A stretch of DNA of 64,000 nt. Source: Marivita sp. XM-24bin2. GTDB lineage: Bacteria > Pseudomonadota > Alphaproteobacteria > Rhodobacterales > Rhodobacteraceae. The notes under the pieces were generated by a model that worked only from the letters and a program-made list of their open reading frames with translations, did not search any database and had not been told where the DNA came from. This document shows, piece by piece, positions 1 to 9,363 of this stretch (the first letter of the stretch is position 1; every line of letters begins with the position of its first letter). The position numbers were made by a program, and so were the translations under genes. The stretch lies in the NCBI GenBank assembly GCA_003149565.1, contig QCWH01000011.1, positions 21,392 to 85,391 of the forward strand, in the 5' to 3' direction.

Positions 1-1
1 A

Positions 2-2359
2 AAGCGCGCCCAGGTCGCGGGCCTTGCGGCATTTCCCGTCTTCACCGCCAAGCACCATACCGACATCAGCTACATCGCCAATGCGCGCAAGTTGCTGAGC
101 ATGACAGATCGGATTTATCCACAATTCGCAACGCATAATGCACACACAGTGGCCGCGATCCTGCACATGGCCACGGACCGCAATGCCTTCGAGTTCCAGC
201 GACTGCATGGCATGGGTGAAGCGCTGCACGATATCGTCAAAGACGCCGAGGGCACACGCTGTCGAATCTATGCTCCGGTCGGCGCGCATCGCGATCTGCT
301 GGCTTACCTCGTGCGTCGTCTTTTGGAGAATGGCGCGAACAGTTCCTTTGTGAACCAGATCGTGGATACGGATGTACCTGCTTCCGAGGTGGCCTCCGAC
401 CCGTTTGACGCGCAGGACGTTCCGCACCTTCCAACTGGACCCGAATTGTTCGCGCCCGAACGACCAAATTCGATGGGGTGGGACCTTACGCATCGGCCAA
501 CCCGTTCAACGATCGAAGAGGCGCGCATGCCGTTCGCAACGGTGCAATGGTCTGCAACACCACTGGTGGCAACAGAAGCCGACAACGGAGCAACGGAGCC
601 GGTCATCAACCCGGCCCGTCCGGGCGATACTGTCGGTTCTATCACCTGGGCCGACGCCGAAACTGTGACGTCGGCCTGTGGTTCGGCATCCCCCTGGACC
701 GCAAACGCACAAGAGCGTGCAAAGGTTTTGAATAAGGCCGCGGATCTTTACGAAGCCAACTATGGCGAGCTTTTTGCCTTGCTCGCCCGGGAGGCGGGTA
801 AGTCGCTGCTCGACGCCGTTGCCGAACTGCGCGAGGCGGTGGATTTTCTGCGCTATTACGCTGCCCGGGCCGAAGGCCCTGACCCGCAAGGGGTCTTCGC
901 CTGCATCAGTCCCTGGAATTTCCCATTGGCAATTTTTACCGGGCAGATTGCTGCAGCTTTGGCGACCGGCAATGCTGTTCTGGCCAAACCGGCGGAGCAA
1001 ACACCTTTGATTGCCCATCGGGCGGCTCAGTTGCTGCACGAGGCGGGCGTCCCGAAAACCGCTCTTCAACTGTTGCCCGGCGCGGGGGATGTCGGCGCTG
1101 CACTGACCTCACATCCTGCGATCAAAGGCGTTGCTTTCACCGGCTCGACCGAAACTGCGCAGATCATTCATCGCAGCATGGCCGAACATCTTGACCCAGG
1201 CGCACCTCTGATCGCCGAGACCGGCGGGCTCAATGCAATGATTGTCGACAGCACGGCGCTGCCGGAACAAGCGGTGCAGGCGATTGTGGAATCCGCATTC
1301 CAATCCGCAGGCCAGCGCTGCTCTGCCCTGCGCTGCCTTTATGTGCAGGAAGATATTGCAGACAGTTTTATTGACATGCTGACCGGCGCCATGGACGCGC
1401 TGGTGATTGGCGATCCGTGGATCTACGGCACCGATGTTGGACCCGCCATTGATGCCGAAGCGCGCGATGGGATCATCTCTTACGTCGATGCGGCAGAGGT
1501 GGAAGGCCGTGTTCTGCATCGCCTCTCCCTGCCCGGCGGTGGTACTTTCGTGCCGCCGACCCTGATCCGCGTGTCCGGCATCACTGATCTGGAACGTGAG
1601 GTGTTCGGTCCTGTCCTTCACATTGCGACGTTCAAATCCAAAGACATCGACACCGTGATCGACGCCATCATCGACACTGGGTACGGACTGACCTTTGGGC
1701 TGCAAACTCGGATCGATGACCGCGTGCAGCATGTCTCGGAACGGATCAAGGCGGGCAATATCTACGTGAACCGGAATCAAATCGGTGCGATTGTCGGCAG
1801 TCAGCCTTTCGGTGGTGAGGGACTTTCGGGCACAGGTCCGAAAGCGGGCGGGCCAAATTATCTGACCCGATTCCGCACGCATCCTGCACCTGACGTCACC
1901 GAAAACTGGGCAACGCAAGACAAAAAGGACCGTCTGGCCAAAGCGCTGATGGCCACGTCAGGCAAACACAACGTGACAAAGACCACCCTGCCCGGGCCGA
2001 CCGGTGAGTCCAACGTGCTGACGGCGATGGCGCGTGGTCCAATCCTGTGTCTGGGGCCCGGCGCGACCACTGCATCAAAGCAAGCGAAGGCCGTCGAAGC
2101 TTTGGGTGGAACCGCTGTCGTCGCGGAAGGCCGTATAGAGGCGGAGTGGCTGGTCGATTTGCCAACGGATGGGGTGATCTGGTGGGGAGATAACCAGACT
2201 GCGCGGGCATTGCGCACTGTCTTGGCTCAACGCTCGGGGCCGATCCTGCCCTTGATCACCGGCATGCCCGATAAAGGTCATGTCTGTCACGAACGCCATG
2301 TCTGCGTCGACACCACTGCCTCGGGCGGAAACGCACAGCTTCTGAGCGGCGCGGCTTGA
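2..2359 (+). CDS. putA: Bifunctional proline dehydrogenase / P5C dehydrogenase, 3' part
   Basis: C-terminal ~785 residues of PutA, which oxidises proline to glutamate in two steps. The frame is open to the left edge, so the true start lies outside the window; an internal ATG at 92 is not the start. The first ~130 residues are the end of the FAD-dependent proline dehydrogenase barrel ([30 protein letters not shown]). The aldehyde dehydrogenase domain follows: [15 protein letters not shown] for NAD binding, the general-base Glu in AETGG (codon at 1217) and the catalytic Cys in [10 protein letters not shown] (codon at 1319). The last ~150 residues match the C-terminal extension of long PutA proteins. 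Any N-terminal DNA-binding domain would lie outside the window. Confidence 0.95.
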   Translation, partial: KRAQVAGLAAFPVFTAKHHTDISYIANARKLLSMTDRIYPQFATHNAHTVAAILHMATDRNAFEFQRLHGMGEALHDIVKDAEGTRCRIYAPVGAHRDLLAYLVRRLLENGANSSFVNQIVDTDVPASEVASDPFDAQDVPHLPTGPELFAPERPNSMGWDLTHRPTRSTIEEARMPFATVQWSATPLVATEADNGATEPVINPARPGDTVGSITWADAETVTSACGSASPWTANAQERAKVLNKAADLYEANYGELFALLAREAGKSLLDAVAELREAVDFLRYYAARAEGPDPQGVFACISPWNFPLAIFTGQIAAALATGNAVLAKPAEQTPLIAHRAAQLLHEAGVPKTALQLLPGAGDVGAALTSHPAIKGVAFTGSTETAQIIHRSMAEHLDPGAPLIAETGGLNAMIVDSTALPEQAVQAIVESAFQSAGQRCSALRCLYVQEDIADSFIDMLTGAMDALVIGDPWIYGTDVGPAIDAEARDGIISYVDAAEVEGRVLHRLSLPGGGTFVPPTLIRVSGITDLEREVFGPVLHIATFKSKDIDTVIDAIIDTGYGLTFGLQTRIDDRVQHVSERIKAGNIYVNRNQIGAIVGSQPFGGEGLSGTGPKAGGPNYLTRFRTHPAPDVTENWATQDKKDRLAKALMATSGKHNVTKTTLPGPTGESNVLTAMARGPILCLGPGATTASKQAKAVEALGGTAVVAEGRIEAEWLVDLPTDGVIWWGDNQTARALRTVLAQRSGPILPLITGMPDKGHVCHERHVCVDTTASGGNAQLLSGAA

Positions 2360-2390
2360 CGCGCCGCCGCTTTGGCACAACTGTCGCCGC

Positions 2391-3134
2391 ATGTTTCCAA
2401 TCCGCGACCACAATCCGTCGGGCCGCACGCCCTTTGTCACATACGCGCTGATTATCGCGAATGTTGGTATCTTTCTGAGCTATTGGCCGCTGATGCAAAG
2501 CGATCAACAGATCATGCGCTTTTACTTTGACTACGCTTTGATCCCGGCATTGGTCAGCGAGGGTCAGGGCTTCAGCGGATTCTTCACCTCCATGTTTCTG
2601 CATGGCGGCTGGATGCATCTGATCGGAAATATGCTTTTCCTGTTTATCTTCGGCGACAATATCGAAGACGAGATGGGCCATATCGGCTTTATTCTGTTCT
2701 ACCTTGCCGCCGGGCTGGGCGCGGGCTTCATCCACTATATCAGTGCACCGGGGTCCCCCGTTCCAACCGTCGGTGCCTCCGGTGCCATTGCGGGGGTGAT
2801 GGGCGGGTATCTCCTGCTTTTTCCCAAGGCAAAGGTCGATATTCTTATCATCATTGTAATCATTTTCCGTATTATCCCGATCCCGGCCTGGATCATGCTG
2901 GGACTGTGGTTCGCCATGCAGATTTTTGGCGGGTTCGGTACGGCCGCCGACGAAGGTGGCGTGGCTTACTGGGCGCATGTGGGCGGATTTGTCATCGGGC
3001 TAGTGCTCACGACACCGCTTTGGTTGCGGCTTGGTGGACCGCAATTCTGGACACGTACCGAAGGCCACCCGCCGCATCCCGAAGCCAAATACAGGCTTTC
3101 GCGATCACGTGTGCCGTCGGTGCGCCGGAAATGA
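2391..3134 (+). CDS. Rhomboid family intramembrane serine protease
   Basis: 247 residues with about six hydrophobic segments. The rhomboid signature is complete: HGGWMHLIGN (residues 71-80), catalytic Ser in GASGAIAG (Ser130) and catalytic His in AHVGG (His196). It would cleave membrane-spanning substrates within the inner membrane; the substrate cannot be told from sequence. It begins 31 nt after putA and its stop overlaps the start of the next gene (ATGA), so the two are probably translated together. Confidence 0.93.
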   Translation: MFPIRDHNPSGRTPFVTYALIIANVGIFLSYWPLMQSDQQIMRFYFDYALIPALVSEGQGFSGFFTSMFLHGGWMHLIGNMLFLFIFGDNIEDEMGHIGFILFYLAAGLGAGFIHYISAPGSPVPTVGASGAIAGVMGGYLLLFPKAKVDILIIIVIIFRIIPIPAWIMLGLWFAMQIFGGFGTAADEGGVAYWAHVGGFVIGLVLTTPLWLRLGGPQFWTRTEGHPPHPEAKYRLSRSRVPSVRRK

Positions 3135-3499
3135 CGAACAAGATCAAGCTCGCCTGCCATTGCGGCGCGGTCGAGTTAGCAGTCAGCCTCAAAAATGGCC
3201 TGGAGACCGCGCGGCGGTGTGATTGCAGCTATTGCAAACGGCGGGGGACCCCGACCGCGAGCGTGGCGCGCAACAATCTGGAGATCCTCAAAGGAGCGGA
3301 GAACCTGAACCTTTATTCCTTTGGAACCCACACGGCGCAGCACTATTTCTGCAAAACCTGCGGAATCTATACGCATCACCAACGCCGATCCGATCCAGAC
3401 GAATATGGCGTGAACATGGGATGTATCGAAGGCGTGAACCCTAAGGATTATGAACCAATCGGCTGGCATGACGGCGTGAATCATCCTTCGGATGAATGA
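3131..3499 (+). CDS. GFA family (CENP-V/GFA domain) zinc protein
   Basis: 122 residues carrying the GFA zinc-binding cysteines: CHCG (9-12), CDCSYCK (about 29-35) and CKTCG (about 72-76). The family is named after glutathione-dependent formaldehyde-activating enzyme, but most members have no proven substrate, so only the fold and zinc sites are claimed. The start was set at 3131 rather than at the longer upstream in-frame ATG, because it overlaps the rhomboid stop by 4 nt and gives the usual family N terminus (MTNKIKLACHCG). Confidence 0.88.
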   Translation: MTNKIKLACHCGAVELAVSLKNGLETARRCDCSYCKRRGTPTASVARNNLEILKGAENLNLYSFGTHTAQHYFCKTCGIYTHHQRRSDPDEYGVNMGCIEGVNPKDYEPIGWHDGVNHPSDE

Positions 3500-3608
3500 T
3501 CCTGACACGCTAGACCCCAATTCCAAACAAAGCCTGAAGACGCGCGATTGCACGGACCTGCCTGCGCGTGTATCCCTCGGCAAAATCGATTTTCAAAGGA
3601 ACGCGATC

Positions 3609-5264
3609 ATGGCCTCCTACCAGTTTGTCTACCACATGAGCGGGGTCTCCAAGACCTATCCCGGCGGCAAAAAGACGTTCGAAAACATCCATCTGAACTT
3701 CCTGCCCGGCGTGAAGATCGGTGTTGTCGGCGTCAACGGCGCGGGTAAGTCCACGCTGCTCAAGATCATGGCCGGGCTCGACAAGGATTTCTCGGGTGAG
3801 GCCTGGGCAGCCGAAGGTGCCAAGGTCGGCTATCTTCCGCAGGAGCCGCAGCTCGATCCGGCGCTCAGCGTGCGCGAAAACGTGATGCTGGGCGTGGCGG
3901 AAAAGAAGGGCAAGCTCGACCGCTTCAACGAACTGGCGATGAACTACAGCGATGAAACCGCTGACGAAATGGCCGCGCTGCAAGACGAGATCGACGCCAA
4001 CAACCTGTGGGATCTGGACAGCCAGATCGACGTCGCGATGGAAGCGCTGCGCTGCCCACCGGACGACGCCGATGTGACAACGCTTTCAGGCGGCGAAAAG
4101 CGCCGCGTCGCGCTGTGCAAGTTGCTGCTGGAAGCGCCCGACATGCTGCTTTTGGACGAACCGACCAACCACCTTGATGCCGAGACCATCGCGTGGCTGC
4201 AGAACCACCTGGTTGAATACAAGGGCACGATTCTGATCGTGACCCACGACCGTTATTTCCTCGATGACATCACCGGCTGGATCCTCGAACTCGACCGAGG
4301 CCGTGGCATTCCCTACGAGGGCAATTATTCCAGCTGGCTGGAGCAGAAAGCCAAACGGCTTGAGCAGGAAGCGCGCGAGGATAAGGCCAAGCAAAAGACG
4401 CTTGAGCGTGAACTTGCGTGGATGCGGCAGGGCCAGAAAGCCCGTCAGGCTAAATCCAAAGCGCGTATTCAGGCCTACGAGGAAATGGCCGGTCAGTCCG
4501 AACGCGAACGCGTTGGTCGGGCGCAGATCATTATCCCGAACGGTCCACGCCTTGGCGGAAAGGTCATTGAGGTCAATGGCTTGAAAAAGGCCATGGGCGA
4601 CAAGCTTTTGATCGAGGATCTAACCTTCAGCCTGCCGCCCGGCGGCATTGTCGGCGTGATCGGCCCGAACGGGGCTGGTAAGTCGACGCTCTTTAAAATG
4701 CTCACCGGTCAGGAAAAGCCGGACGCGGGTGACGTGTCCTACGGCGATACCGTCCAGCTGGCCTATGTTGACCAATCTCGCGACGACCTGAACCCGGACG
4801 ACACGGTCTGGGAGGCGATTTCAGGCGGTGCCGAGATCATCAAGCTGGGGGATGCCGAGATCAATTCCCGCGCCTATTGCGGGTCGTTCAACTTCAAGGG
4901 CGGAGACCAACAGAAGAAAGTTGGCCTGCTCTCGGGTGGTGAACGCAACCGCGTGCACATGGCGCGTCTGCTTAAGGAGGGCGGAAACGTTCTGCTGCTC
5001 GACGAGCCGACCAACGATCTGGACGTCGAAACACTCCGCGCTTTGGAAGACGCAATCGAGGATTTCGCCGGTTGCGCTGTGGTGATCAGCCACGACCGTT
5101 TCTTCCTTGACCGTCTGTGTACGCATATCCTCGCCTTCGAGGGCGATGCCCATGTCGAATGGTTCGAGGGCAACTTCGAGGATTACGAAGAGGACAAGAA
5201 GCGGCGTTTGGGTGCAGATGCGCTTGAACCGAAGCGGGTAAAGTTCAAGAAGTTTGCGAGGTAA
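3609..5264 (+). CDS. ettA: Energy-dependent translational throttle protein EttA (ABC-F ATPase)
   Basis: 551 residues, the usual EttA length. Two ABC domains are visible: Walker A GVNGAGKST with signature LSGGEKRR and LLLDEPTNHLD, and Walker A GPNGAGKST with signature LSGGERNR and LLLDEPTNDLD. Between them lies a charged linker (about residues 240-300). No membrane segment is present, as expected for ABC-F factors, which act at the ribosomal E site and gate the first elongation steps according to energy charge. The start MASYQFVYHMSGVSKTYPGG has AAAGGA 9 nt upstream; the longer frame from 3492 has no family support. Confidence 0.95.
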   Translation: MASYQFVYHMSGVSKTYPGGKKTFENIHLNFLPGVKIGVVGVNGAGKSTLLKIMAGLDKDFSGEAWAAEGAKVGYLPQEPQLDPALSVRENVMLGVAEKKGKLDRFNELAMNYSDETADEMAALQDEIDANNLWDLDSQIDVAMEALRCPPDDADVTTLSGGEKRRVALCKLLLEAPDMLLLDEPTNHLDAETIAWLQNHLVEYKGTILIVTHDRYFLDDITGWILELDRGRGIPYEGNYSSWLEQKAKRLEQEAREDKAKQKTLERELAWMRQGQKARQAKSKARIQAYEEMAGQSERERVGRAQIIIPNGPRLGGKVIEVNGLKKAMGDKLLIEDLTFSLPPGGIVGVIGPNGAGKSTLFKMLTGQEKPDAGDVSYGDTVQLAYVDQSRDDLNPDDTVWEAISGGAEIIKLGDAEINSRAYCGSFNFKGGDQQKKVGLLSGGERNRVHMARLLKEGGNVLLLDEPTNDLDVETLRALEDAIEDFAGCAVVISHDRFFLDRLCTHILAFEGDAHVEWFEGNFEDYEEDKKRRLGADALEPKRVKFKKFAR

Positions 5265-5275
5265 ATTCAAGCTTC

Positions 5276-5295
5276 GGGTGGGCTCCGGCCCACCC
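5276..5295. terminator. GC-rich hairpin between convergent genes
   Basis: GGGTGGGC and GCCCACCC pair around a TCCG loop, 12 nt after the ettA stop and ahead of the convergent DUF2938 gene. There is no clear T-tract on either side, so factor-independent termination is only possible, not shown. Confidence 0.5.
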
Positions 5296-5329
5296 TCCAA
5301 CGCTTACGCAGGTGATGGTGGGTTTGGCG

Positions 5330-5809
5330 TTACGTTGTGAAAACCAGCGCTGCCCCCCACATCCCGAGTGCAAATACTGTATGCGCGACAAGGCCCATGC
5401 CGCGCACGCGCCAAGGGTTGTCAGTACGGCTGGCCGCCCACCCCAATCCCATTCCAGGCAACAGAAGAAACCATCCTGCGGCGATGGTGATCAGCGCGAA
5501 TATCCAGAGCGGTACGAACGGTGCCCCTATAAGCCATTGGGGACCTACGATCATGAGAAACAGAATGCCGTAGAGAATGCCCACGCCGTAGTGCACAGCC
5601 CAACCGATGGCCGTTTCCCCAGAAACTCGGGGCACCTCACCGATGTCAGAATGGAATAAACGGCCCTTCGGGACTTCCGCTGCCCACCTCCCAACATTGC
5701 CCCAATTCGGCAAAGGCTGGCCAAGAAGGCGATGCAGAAGCAATGCCCAGAGGTCCATTGCCAACGTCCCTGCGACACCCATCAAAACGCCAATGATCAC
5801 CCAGTTCAT
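5330..5809 (-). CDS. DUF2938 family membrane protein
   Basis: 159 residues with four hydrophobic segments: residues 1-22, about 68-88, about 98-120 and about 138-158. Features typical of DUF2938 are the N-terminal TLAMDLWALLLHRLLG, NVGRW, the AVHYGVGILYG segment and PGMGLGWAASRTDNPW. The function of the family is unknown. It is convergent with ettA and stands alone between ettA and trxC. Confidence 0.85.
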   Translation of the reverse strand: MNWVIIGVLMGVAGTLAMDLWALLLHRLLGQPLPNWGNVGRWAAEVPKGRLFHSDIGEVPRVSGETAIGWAVHYGVGILYGILFLMIVGPQWLIGAPFVPLWIFALITIAAGWFLLLPGMGLGWAASRTDNPWRVRGMGLVAHTVFALGMWGAALVFTT

Positions 5810-5881
5810 AGTCTGCTCCCGCTCAAATGTTGAAACAGACTATAGACTTGGACGTAAATGCCAATGTTGGAACGCGAGCGT

Positions 5882-6304
5882 TTACCCAACCCAACCGACA
5901 ATCTGATCTGCCCGCATCGCACCGGATTGGCGCGCGCCTTCGCGGCCTTTGTCAAAGCGGATCATCGTCGGGATGCCTCGGATACCGTAGGTTTGACCAG
6001 ATTGCGGGAAGTCCTCGGTGTTGAGTTTCACCAAGCGTGCACGCGATTTGAGCGTGCCGGCGGCTTTGGAAAACTCCGGCCCCATCATTTTACAGGGGCC
6101 GCACCACGGCGCCCAGAAATCGACAACCAAGGGCACATCGTCCGTGCGCGCAGCTTTTTGCAGAGTCGTCCAATCGACCTCAACGGCCTTGCCCGGCATC
6201 AGACCTGCGCCACAAGTGCCGCATTTGGGATTTGCGTCCAGCCGATCTTCGGGAACACGGTTCGTCTGCCCACACTCAAGGCAGGTCAGTTTTTTTCCAG
6301 CCAT
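5882..6304 (-). CDS. trxC: Thioredoxin 2 (zinc-binding thioredoxin)
   Basis: 140 residues. The N-terminal zinc ribbon has cysteines at 8, 11, 28 and 31 (CLECG, CGTCG), which separates TrxC from TrxA. The thioredoxin fold follows with the redox motif WCGPCK (Cys68, Cys71) and cis-Pro in RGIPTMIRF. It would be a cytosolic disulfide reductase, often linked to oxidative stress. The start MAGKKLTCLECG at 6304 was preferred to an ATG six codons upstream because TrxC proteins begin this way. Confidence 0.93.
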   Translation of the reverse strand: MAGKKLTCLECGQTNRVPEDRLDANPKCGTCGAGLMPGKAVEVDWTTLQKAARTDDVPLVVDFWAPWCGPCKMMGPEFSKAAGTLKSRARLVKLNTEDFPQSGQTYGIRGIPTMIRFDKGREGARQSGAMRADQIVGWVG

Positions 6305-6377
6305 GATAATACTCCAAAACACATTCGTTGAATGATATGTGTTCTGACGTCGGACGCTTCAAGCCCCACCGCTGAGA

Positions 6378-7019
6378 TCACTCCTGTGCAAGACTGTGCA
6401 CCAGATCGGCCTTTGACATTTCAGAGCGGCCTTCGATCTCGCGCTCTTGTGCCATGTCGTAAAGTTCATCCCTCGTTTTCTGCTCTAAAGCCGACACAGA
6501 CCCTTTGCCCCTGCCGTTTTCATCGGTGGTGTCTTCAATTGCCGAAAGCAACTCACCCTTGTTCATCGAAGATCGGCCTTCGATATCCAGATCAGCCGCC
6601 CGGGCCAGAAGCATATCCTTGGTTGGGCCGTCCTCTTTGATGTCCGCAACCTTGTCTCTTACGTCGGCGGGTTGATCGACAAATTGCTGATCTCCATATT
6701 TCTTTTTCTGGGTAGAGCGGGCGTATTCGTTTTCGGTCAGCAACATCCTTACCTTCCTTGGCAGGTACCGCTCTCCCGATGCATCCGAAGCCTCGCCCGA
6801 CTTGGTGCCCCAGTCTTCTTCGGTCCAGTGATGCAGATCGGTTTCCTCCTGATCAGGGCCGTCATCCTCGTAACCCCCGCCCCGTTTTTGATATTCCTGA
6901 ACAGCCAGCTGCGCTTTTCGCGCCGACCACTGCCCGGGATCCCCACCCTTGTCAGATTGCGTGATTTCTTCCTTCACGGTCTCCCAAAGTTCGGGATCCG
7001 ATTTCTTGGCCGAACTCAT
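6378..7019 (-). CDS. DUF5872 protein with two Rho-N-type (SAP-like) domains
   Basis: 213 very hydrophilic residues. Residues ~5-110 match DUF5872 as I know it: DPELWETVKEEI, GGDPGQWSARKAQLAVQEY, HHWTEEDWGTKSG and GERYLPRKVR. Two copies of a Rho-termination-factor N-terminal-like helix motif follow, around 135-165 (TKDMLLARAADLDIEGRSSMNKGELLSAI) and 185-213 (TRDELYDMAQEREIEGRSEMSKADLVHSL). Such motifs often bind nucleic acid. The start at 7019 overlaps the stop of the DUF3140 gene by 4 nt, so the pair is translationally coupled. Role unknown; a nucleoid or stress-linked function is inference. Confidence 0.82.
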   Translation of the reverse strand: MSSAKKSDPELWETVKEEITQSDKGGDPGQWSARKAQLAVQEYQKRGGGYEDDGPDQEETDLHHWTEEDWGTKSGEASDASGERYLPRKVRMLLTENEYARSTQKKKYGDQQFVDQPADVRDKVADIKEDGPTKDMLLARAADLDIEGRSSMNKGELLSAIEDTTDENGRGKGSVSALEQKTRDELYDMAQEREIEGRSEMSKADLVHSLAQE

Positions 7020-7363
7020 GCGGACGTCTCCTTCAGCGGGTCGTGGCCCCAGTTCATCAGGGAATAACGCCAGTCCGAACATTTCACACCACTGTCAGGC
7101 CCACCTTGCGACAGATGACGTTTCACATACCCGACAACCTTCGCCATGTGATCCCACTGATCTTGGGACAGATCATCCTTTCGGGTGTCTTTGATCTGCA
7201 CGATACGGCGCCCGGATTTGTGGCCGGTGCTCTCACCTTCGTCGGCGTCACCGACAGACCGCGAGTCCGCCGTATCGAGCCACGCCTCCATCTCGGATTT
7301 ACTCATGTTGACGAGGTCTTGCCATTCGTCCCAGACTTGGCTTCTGGATTTGGATGACGACAT
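7016..7363 (-). CDS. DUF3140 domain protein
   Basis: 115 residues, hydrophilic, no signal peptide. The N-terminal half SQVWDEWQDLVNMSKSEMEAWLDTADSRSVG and the following GHKSGRRIV are characteristic of DUF3140, a family of unknown function that is sometimes labelled DNA-binding. The C-terminal part, DHMAKVVGYVKRHLSQGG and SLMNWGHDP, is a conserved helical stretch. The start codon is preceded by AAGGAAGG at good spacing. It is the first gene of a two-gene operon with the DUF5872/Rho-N protein. Confidence 0.85.
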   Translation of the reverse strand: MSSSKSRSQVWDEWQDLVNMSKSEMEAWLDTADSRSVGDADEGESTGHKSGRRIVQIKDTRKDDLSQDQWDHMAKVVGYVKRHLSQGGPDSGVKCSDWRYSLMNWGHDPLKETSA

Positions 7364-7603
7364 GTCTCACCTTCCTTTTCTGTTGAAAGGAAAGGCAGGT
7401 GACGCCACGAAAGTTCCAAGCAATTGCGAAGTACTGCTCATGCAGTCACTTGCAAATTCGGGCTGATTCTGCGATATTGATGATGCTAACGATCTTCTAT
7501 TCGACCCTCTGTTTTCCGACACCGGCACACAGTCATCGATCCAGACGTGACTTCGCCGGGTTGCCGCATGTTGCGGGCAACGGAAAACAAAAGGATACTT
7601 CAC

Positions 7604-7810
7604 ATGGCCACTGGCACAGTGAAATGGTTCAACACCACAAAAGGCTACGGCTTCATCGCACCCGATGGCGGCAGCAAAGACGTATTTGTTCACATCTCTG
7701 CAGTTGAGCGTTCGGGCCTGACCGGTCTGAGCGACGACCAGAAGGTGACCTTTGACATCGAAGCGGGCCGCGATGGTCGCGAAAGCGCGGTCAATCTCGC
7801 ACTGGCGTAA
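7604..7810 (+). CDS. Cold-shock protein, copy 1
   Basis: 68 residues, a single cold-shock domain. RNP1 is KGYGFIAP and RNP2 is VFVHISAV, so it should bind single-stranded RNA or DNA as a chaperone. The start [10 protein letters not shown] fits every CspA family member; AAAGGA lies 10 nt upstream. The leader before it holds an imperfect GTTGCC/GGCAAC hairpin (about 7560-7580), which may matter for temperature control. A near-identical paralogue lies 1.9 kb downstream. Confidence 0.96.
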   Translation: MATGTVKWFNTTKGYGFIAPDGGSKDVFVHISAVERSGLTGLSDDQKVTFDIEAGRDGRESAVNLALA

Positions 7811-7832
7811 GCCAAGTCCTGACACGTAAAGA

Positions 7833-7866
7833 ACCGTCCGTCGCGCCTTGCGGCGGGCGGTTTTTC
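7833..7866 (+). terminator. Rho-independent terminator of cold-shock gene 1
   Basis: CCGTCCGTCG and CGGCGGGCGG pair (with G-U pairs) and are followed directly by TTTTTCTTT, 23 nt after the csp stop. A classic intrinsic terminator. Confidence 0.88.
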
Positions 7867-8046
7867 TTTGTCACAGACCGCATGTCCGTCTTGGAAAGGC
7901 TTTGAGGCTGTTGTGGCCAATGTGCCGCAATGGTTATTTTGCAATGTGTGTCCGTCATGCGATAGCGCTTGTTTTCGCCTAAAGCCTCGGCATCATGTCG
8001 CTTGCCTTTTTATGCGATTTACAAACAACGAGGAACAACGCTGCCC

Positions 8047-8607
8047 ATGTTCTCCAGACGTCACTTTTTGGCTGCCACTGCCGCCGGTCTGGCTGCCCCT
8101 AGCCTTGCTACGGCGCAAGGTTTCCAAATTGATCCAATCTATATGCCCCAAGATGTTCGCATCAAAAGTGATGTAGCTGCCGGGCAAATCCTGATCCTGC
8201 CACGTGCGCATTTCCTGTATCACGTGACCCAACCCGGTGTTGCGCGCCGGTATGGTGTTGGTGTCGGCCGCGCCGGGCTTGAATTCACCGGCACTGCGGA
8301 AATCGCGGTCAAGAAAGAATGGCCGACATGGCGTCCAACAGACGAAATGATCGAGCGTGAGCCAAAGACATACGCCAAGTTTGTCGACAACGATTACGTT
8401 CAGCCAGGTGGGCCAGGAAATCCACTTGGAGCGCGAGCGCTGTATTTGTTCCAGAACGGGCGCGATACGTTTTTCCGTATTCACGGAACAACAGCCCCAC
8501 GGTCGATCGGCCAGTCGGTGTCAAACGGCTGTATCCGTATGTTAAACGCCCATGTGAAAGACCTTTATGAACGCGTGCCGATCGGCACGGTCGTCACGGT
8601 CTTGTAA
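8047..8607 (+). CDS. L,D-transpeptidase (YkuD fold), Tat-type signal
   Basis: 186 residues. It begins with a twin-arginine-like signal, SRRHFLAATAAGLAAPSLATA. The YkuD catalytic motif is complete: His146 in RIHGTT and Cys162 in SNGCIRM. Such enzymes make 3-3 crosslinks in peptidoglycan or attach proteins to it in the periplasm. The conserved run KKEWPTWRPTDEMI fits a widespread alphaproteobacterial subgroup. The longer in-frame start at 7969 was rejected because it would bury the signal peptide. Confidence 0.93.
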   Translation: MFSRRHFLAATAAGLAAPSLATAQGFQIDPIYMPQDVRIKSDVAAGQILILPRAHFLYHVTQPGVARRYGVGVGRAGLEFTGTAEIAVKKEWPTWRPTDEMIEREPKTYAKFVDNDYVQPGGPGNPLGARALYLFQNGRDTFFRIHGTTAPRSIGQSVSNGCIRMLNAHVKDLYERVPIGTVVTVL

Positions 8608-8740
8608 ACTGGTGAGGTGCCGGGGCGCGATCTGCGCGCGCCTCGGGATTGCCATTCAGCTGCCTTAAATTCGAGCGCGATGCTGGGCCATCCTAGGCCC
8701 ATCGTTTACGGACGTGTTTATTGAGTGAAGAGGCAGAAAA

Positions 8741-8914
8741 TTGGCAGCCATAACATTGATCGCCGGAAGTATTCTGGGTTGGCTTGCGGCTGCCGCTGCG
8801 CTGATCGCTGGAGCACTCGCATCGACAGCGCTGATTGTCTTTTGCGTCACGAGTATCGGGTTTTCCGGTATAGCTCTGCTCGCAGCCTCAATCAGACCGC
8901 AGCCGAAAATCTGA
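8741..8914 (+). CDS. Small two-segment membrane protein with TTG start
   Basis: 57 codons starting with TTG. GAAGAGG at 8727-8733 is a well-placed ribosome-binding site (8 nt). The peptide is almost entirely hydrophobic: AAITLIAGSILGWLAAAAALIAGALASTALIVFCVTSIGFSGIAL in two adjoining blocks, then a short polar tail, SIRPQPKI. No family is recognised. It is convergent with the next small membrane protein and lies 133 nt after the L,D-transpeptidase. Support is the ribosome-binding site plus a composition that chance frames here rarely show. Confidence 0.5.
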   Translation: MAAITLIAGSILGWLAAAAALIAGALASTALIVFCVTSIGFSGIALLAASIRPQPKI

Positions 8915-8969
8915 CCTCGATCGCACAACATTTAAGCACTGGCGCAGAATACTGCCGAGCCTGCGGATC

Positions 8970-9233
8970 TTACAGCAGGACGTGTATGACAAGCAGGTTC
9001 GGTATGATGAACGCCGCAGCGATACAGAACAGCTTGGCCAAGTGCGACGCCGTCTGAAAAAGCTTATTCTCTTCCATGGCATCGCCATAGGCCAGCGCGG
9101 CGAAGAACAGCGCGCCAGATTGTCCGTTCTCAATCAAGCGGTTACGCTCGATTTCGGCGCGGGCTTCGGCATACCGCTTATCCAGCATGCTTTGCTCTGT
9201 TTTAGCGGCAACCCGTGCTTCCATGCCTGACAT
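8970..9233 (-). CDS. Small tail-anchored membrane protein, function unknown
   Basis: 87 residues. A charged N-terminal half (ARVAAKTEQSMLDKRYAEARAEIERNRLIENG) is followed by GALFFAALAYGDAMEEN and one strong C-terminal membrane segment, LAKLFCIAAAFIIPNLLVIHVLL. GGAGAGG precedes the ATG at good spacing on the minus strand. No named family is recognised. It is convergent with the 57-codon membrane protein. Confidence 0.62.
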   Translation of the reverse strand: MSGMEARVAAKTEQSMLDKRYAEARAEIERNRLIENGQSGALFFAALAYGDAMEENKLFQTASHLAKLFCIAAAFIIPNLLVIHVLL

Positions 9234-9363
9234 TATCCCTCTCCCTGCAGTCTGAGACCGCCTAAAGGTGGTGCGCGACGCTCGCAGGACAAGGCACTTT
9301 CAAATGAAATTCAGCACCTGGCTTTTTTCTTGCGTCATTTCTGGAATCACATGAGAACGTGAC

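Noticed and set aside
2346..2367. GCGGCGCG/CGCGCCGC hairpin at the putA stop
   Set aside because: Short, GC-only, overlaps the coding end and lacks a T-tract; in DNA of this composition it may be chance.
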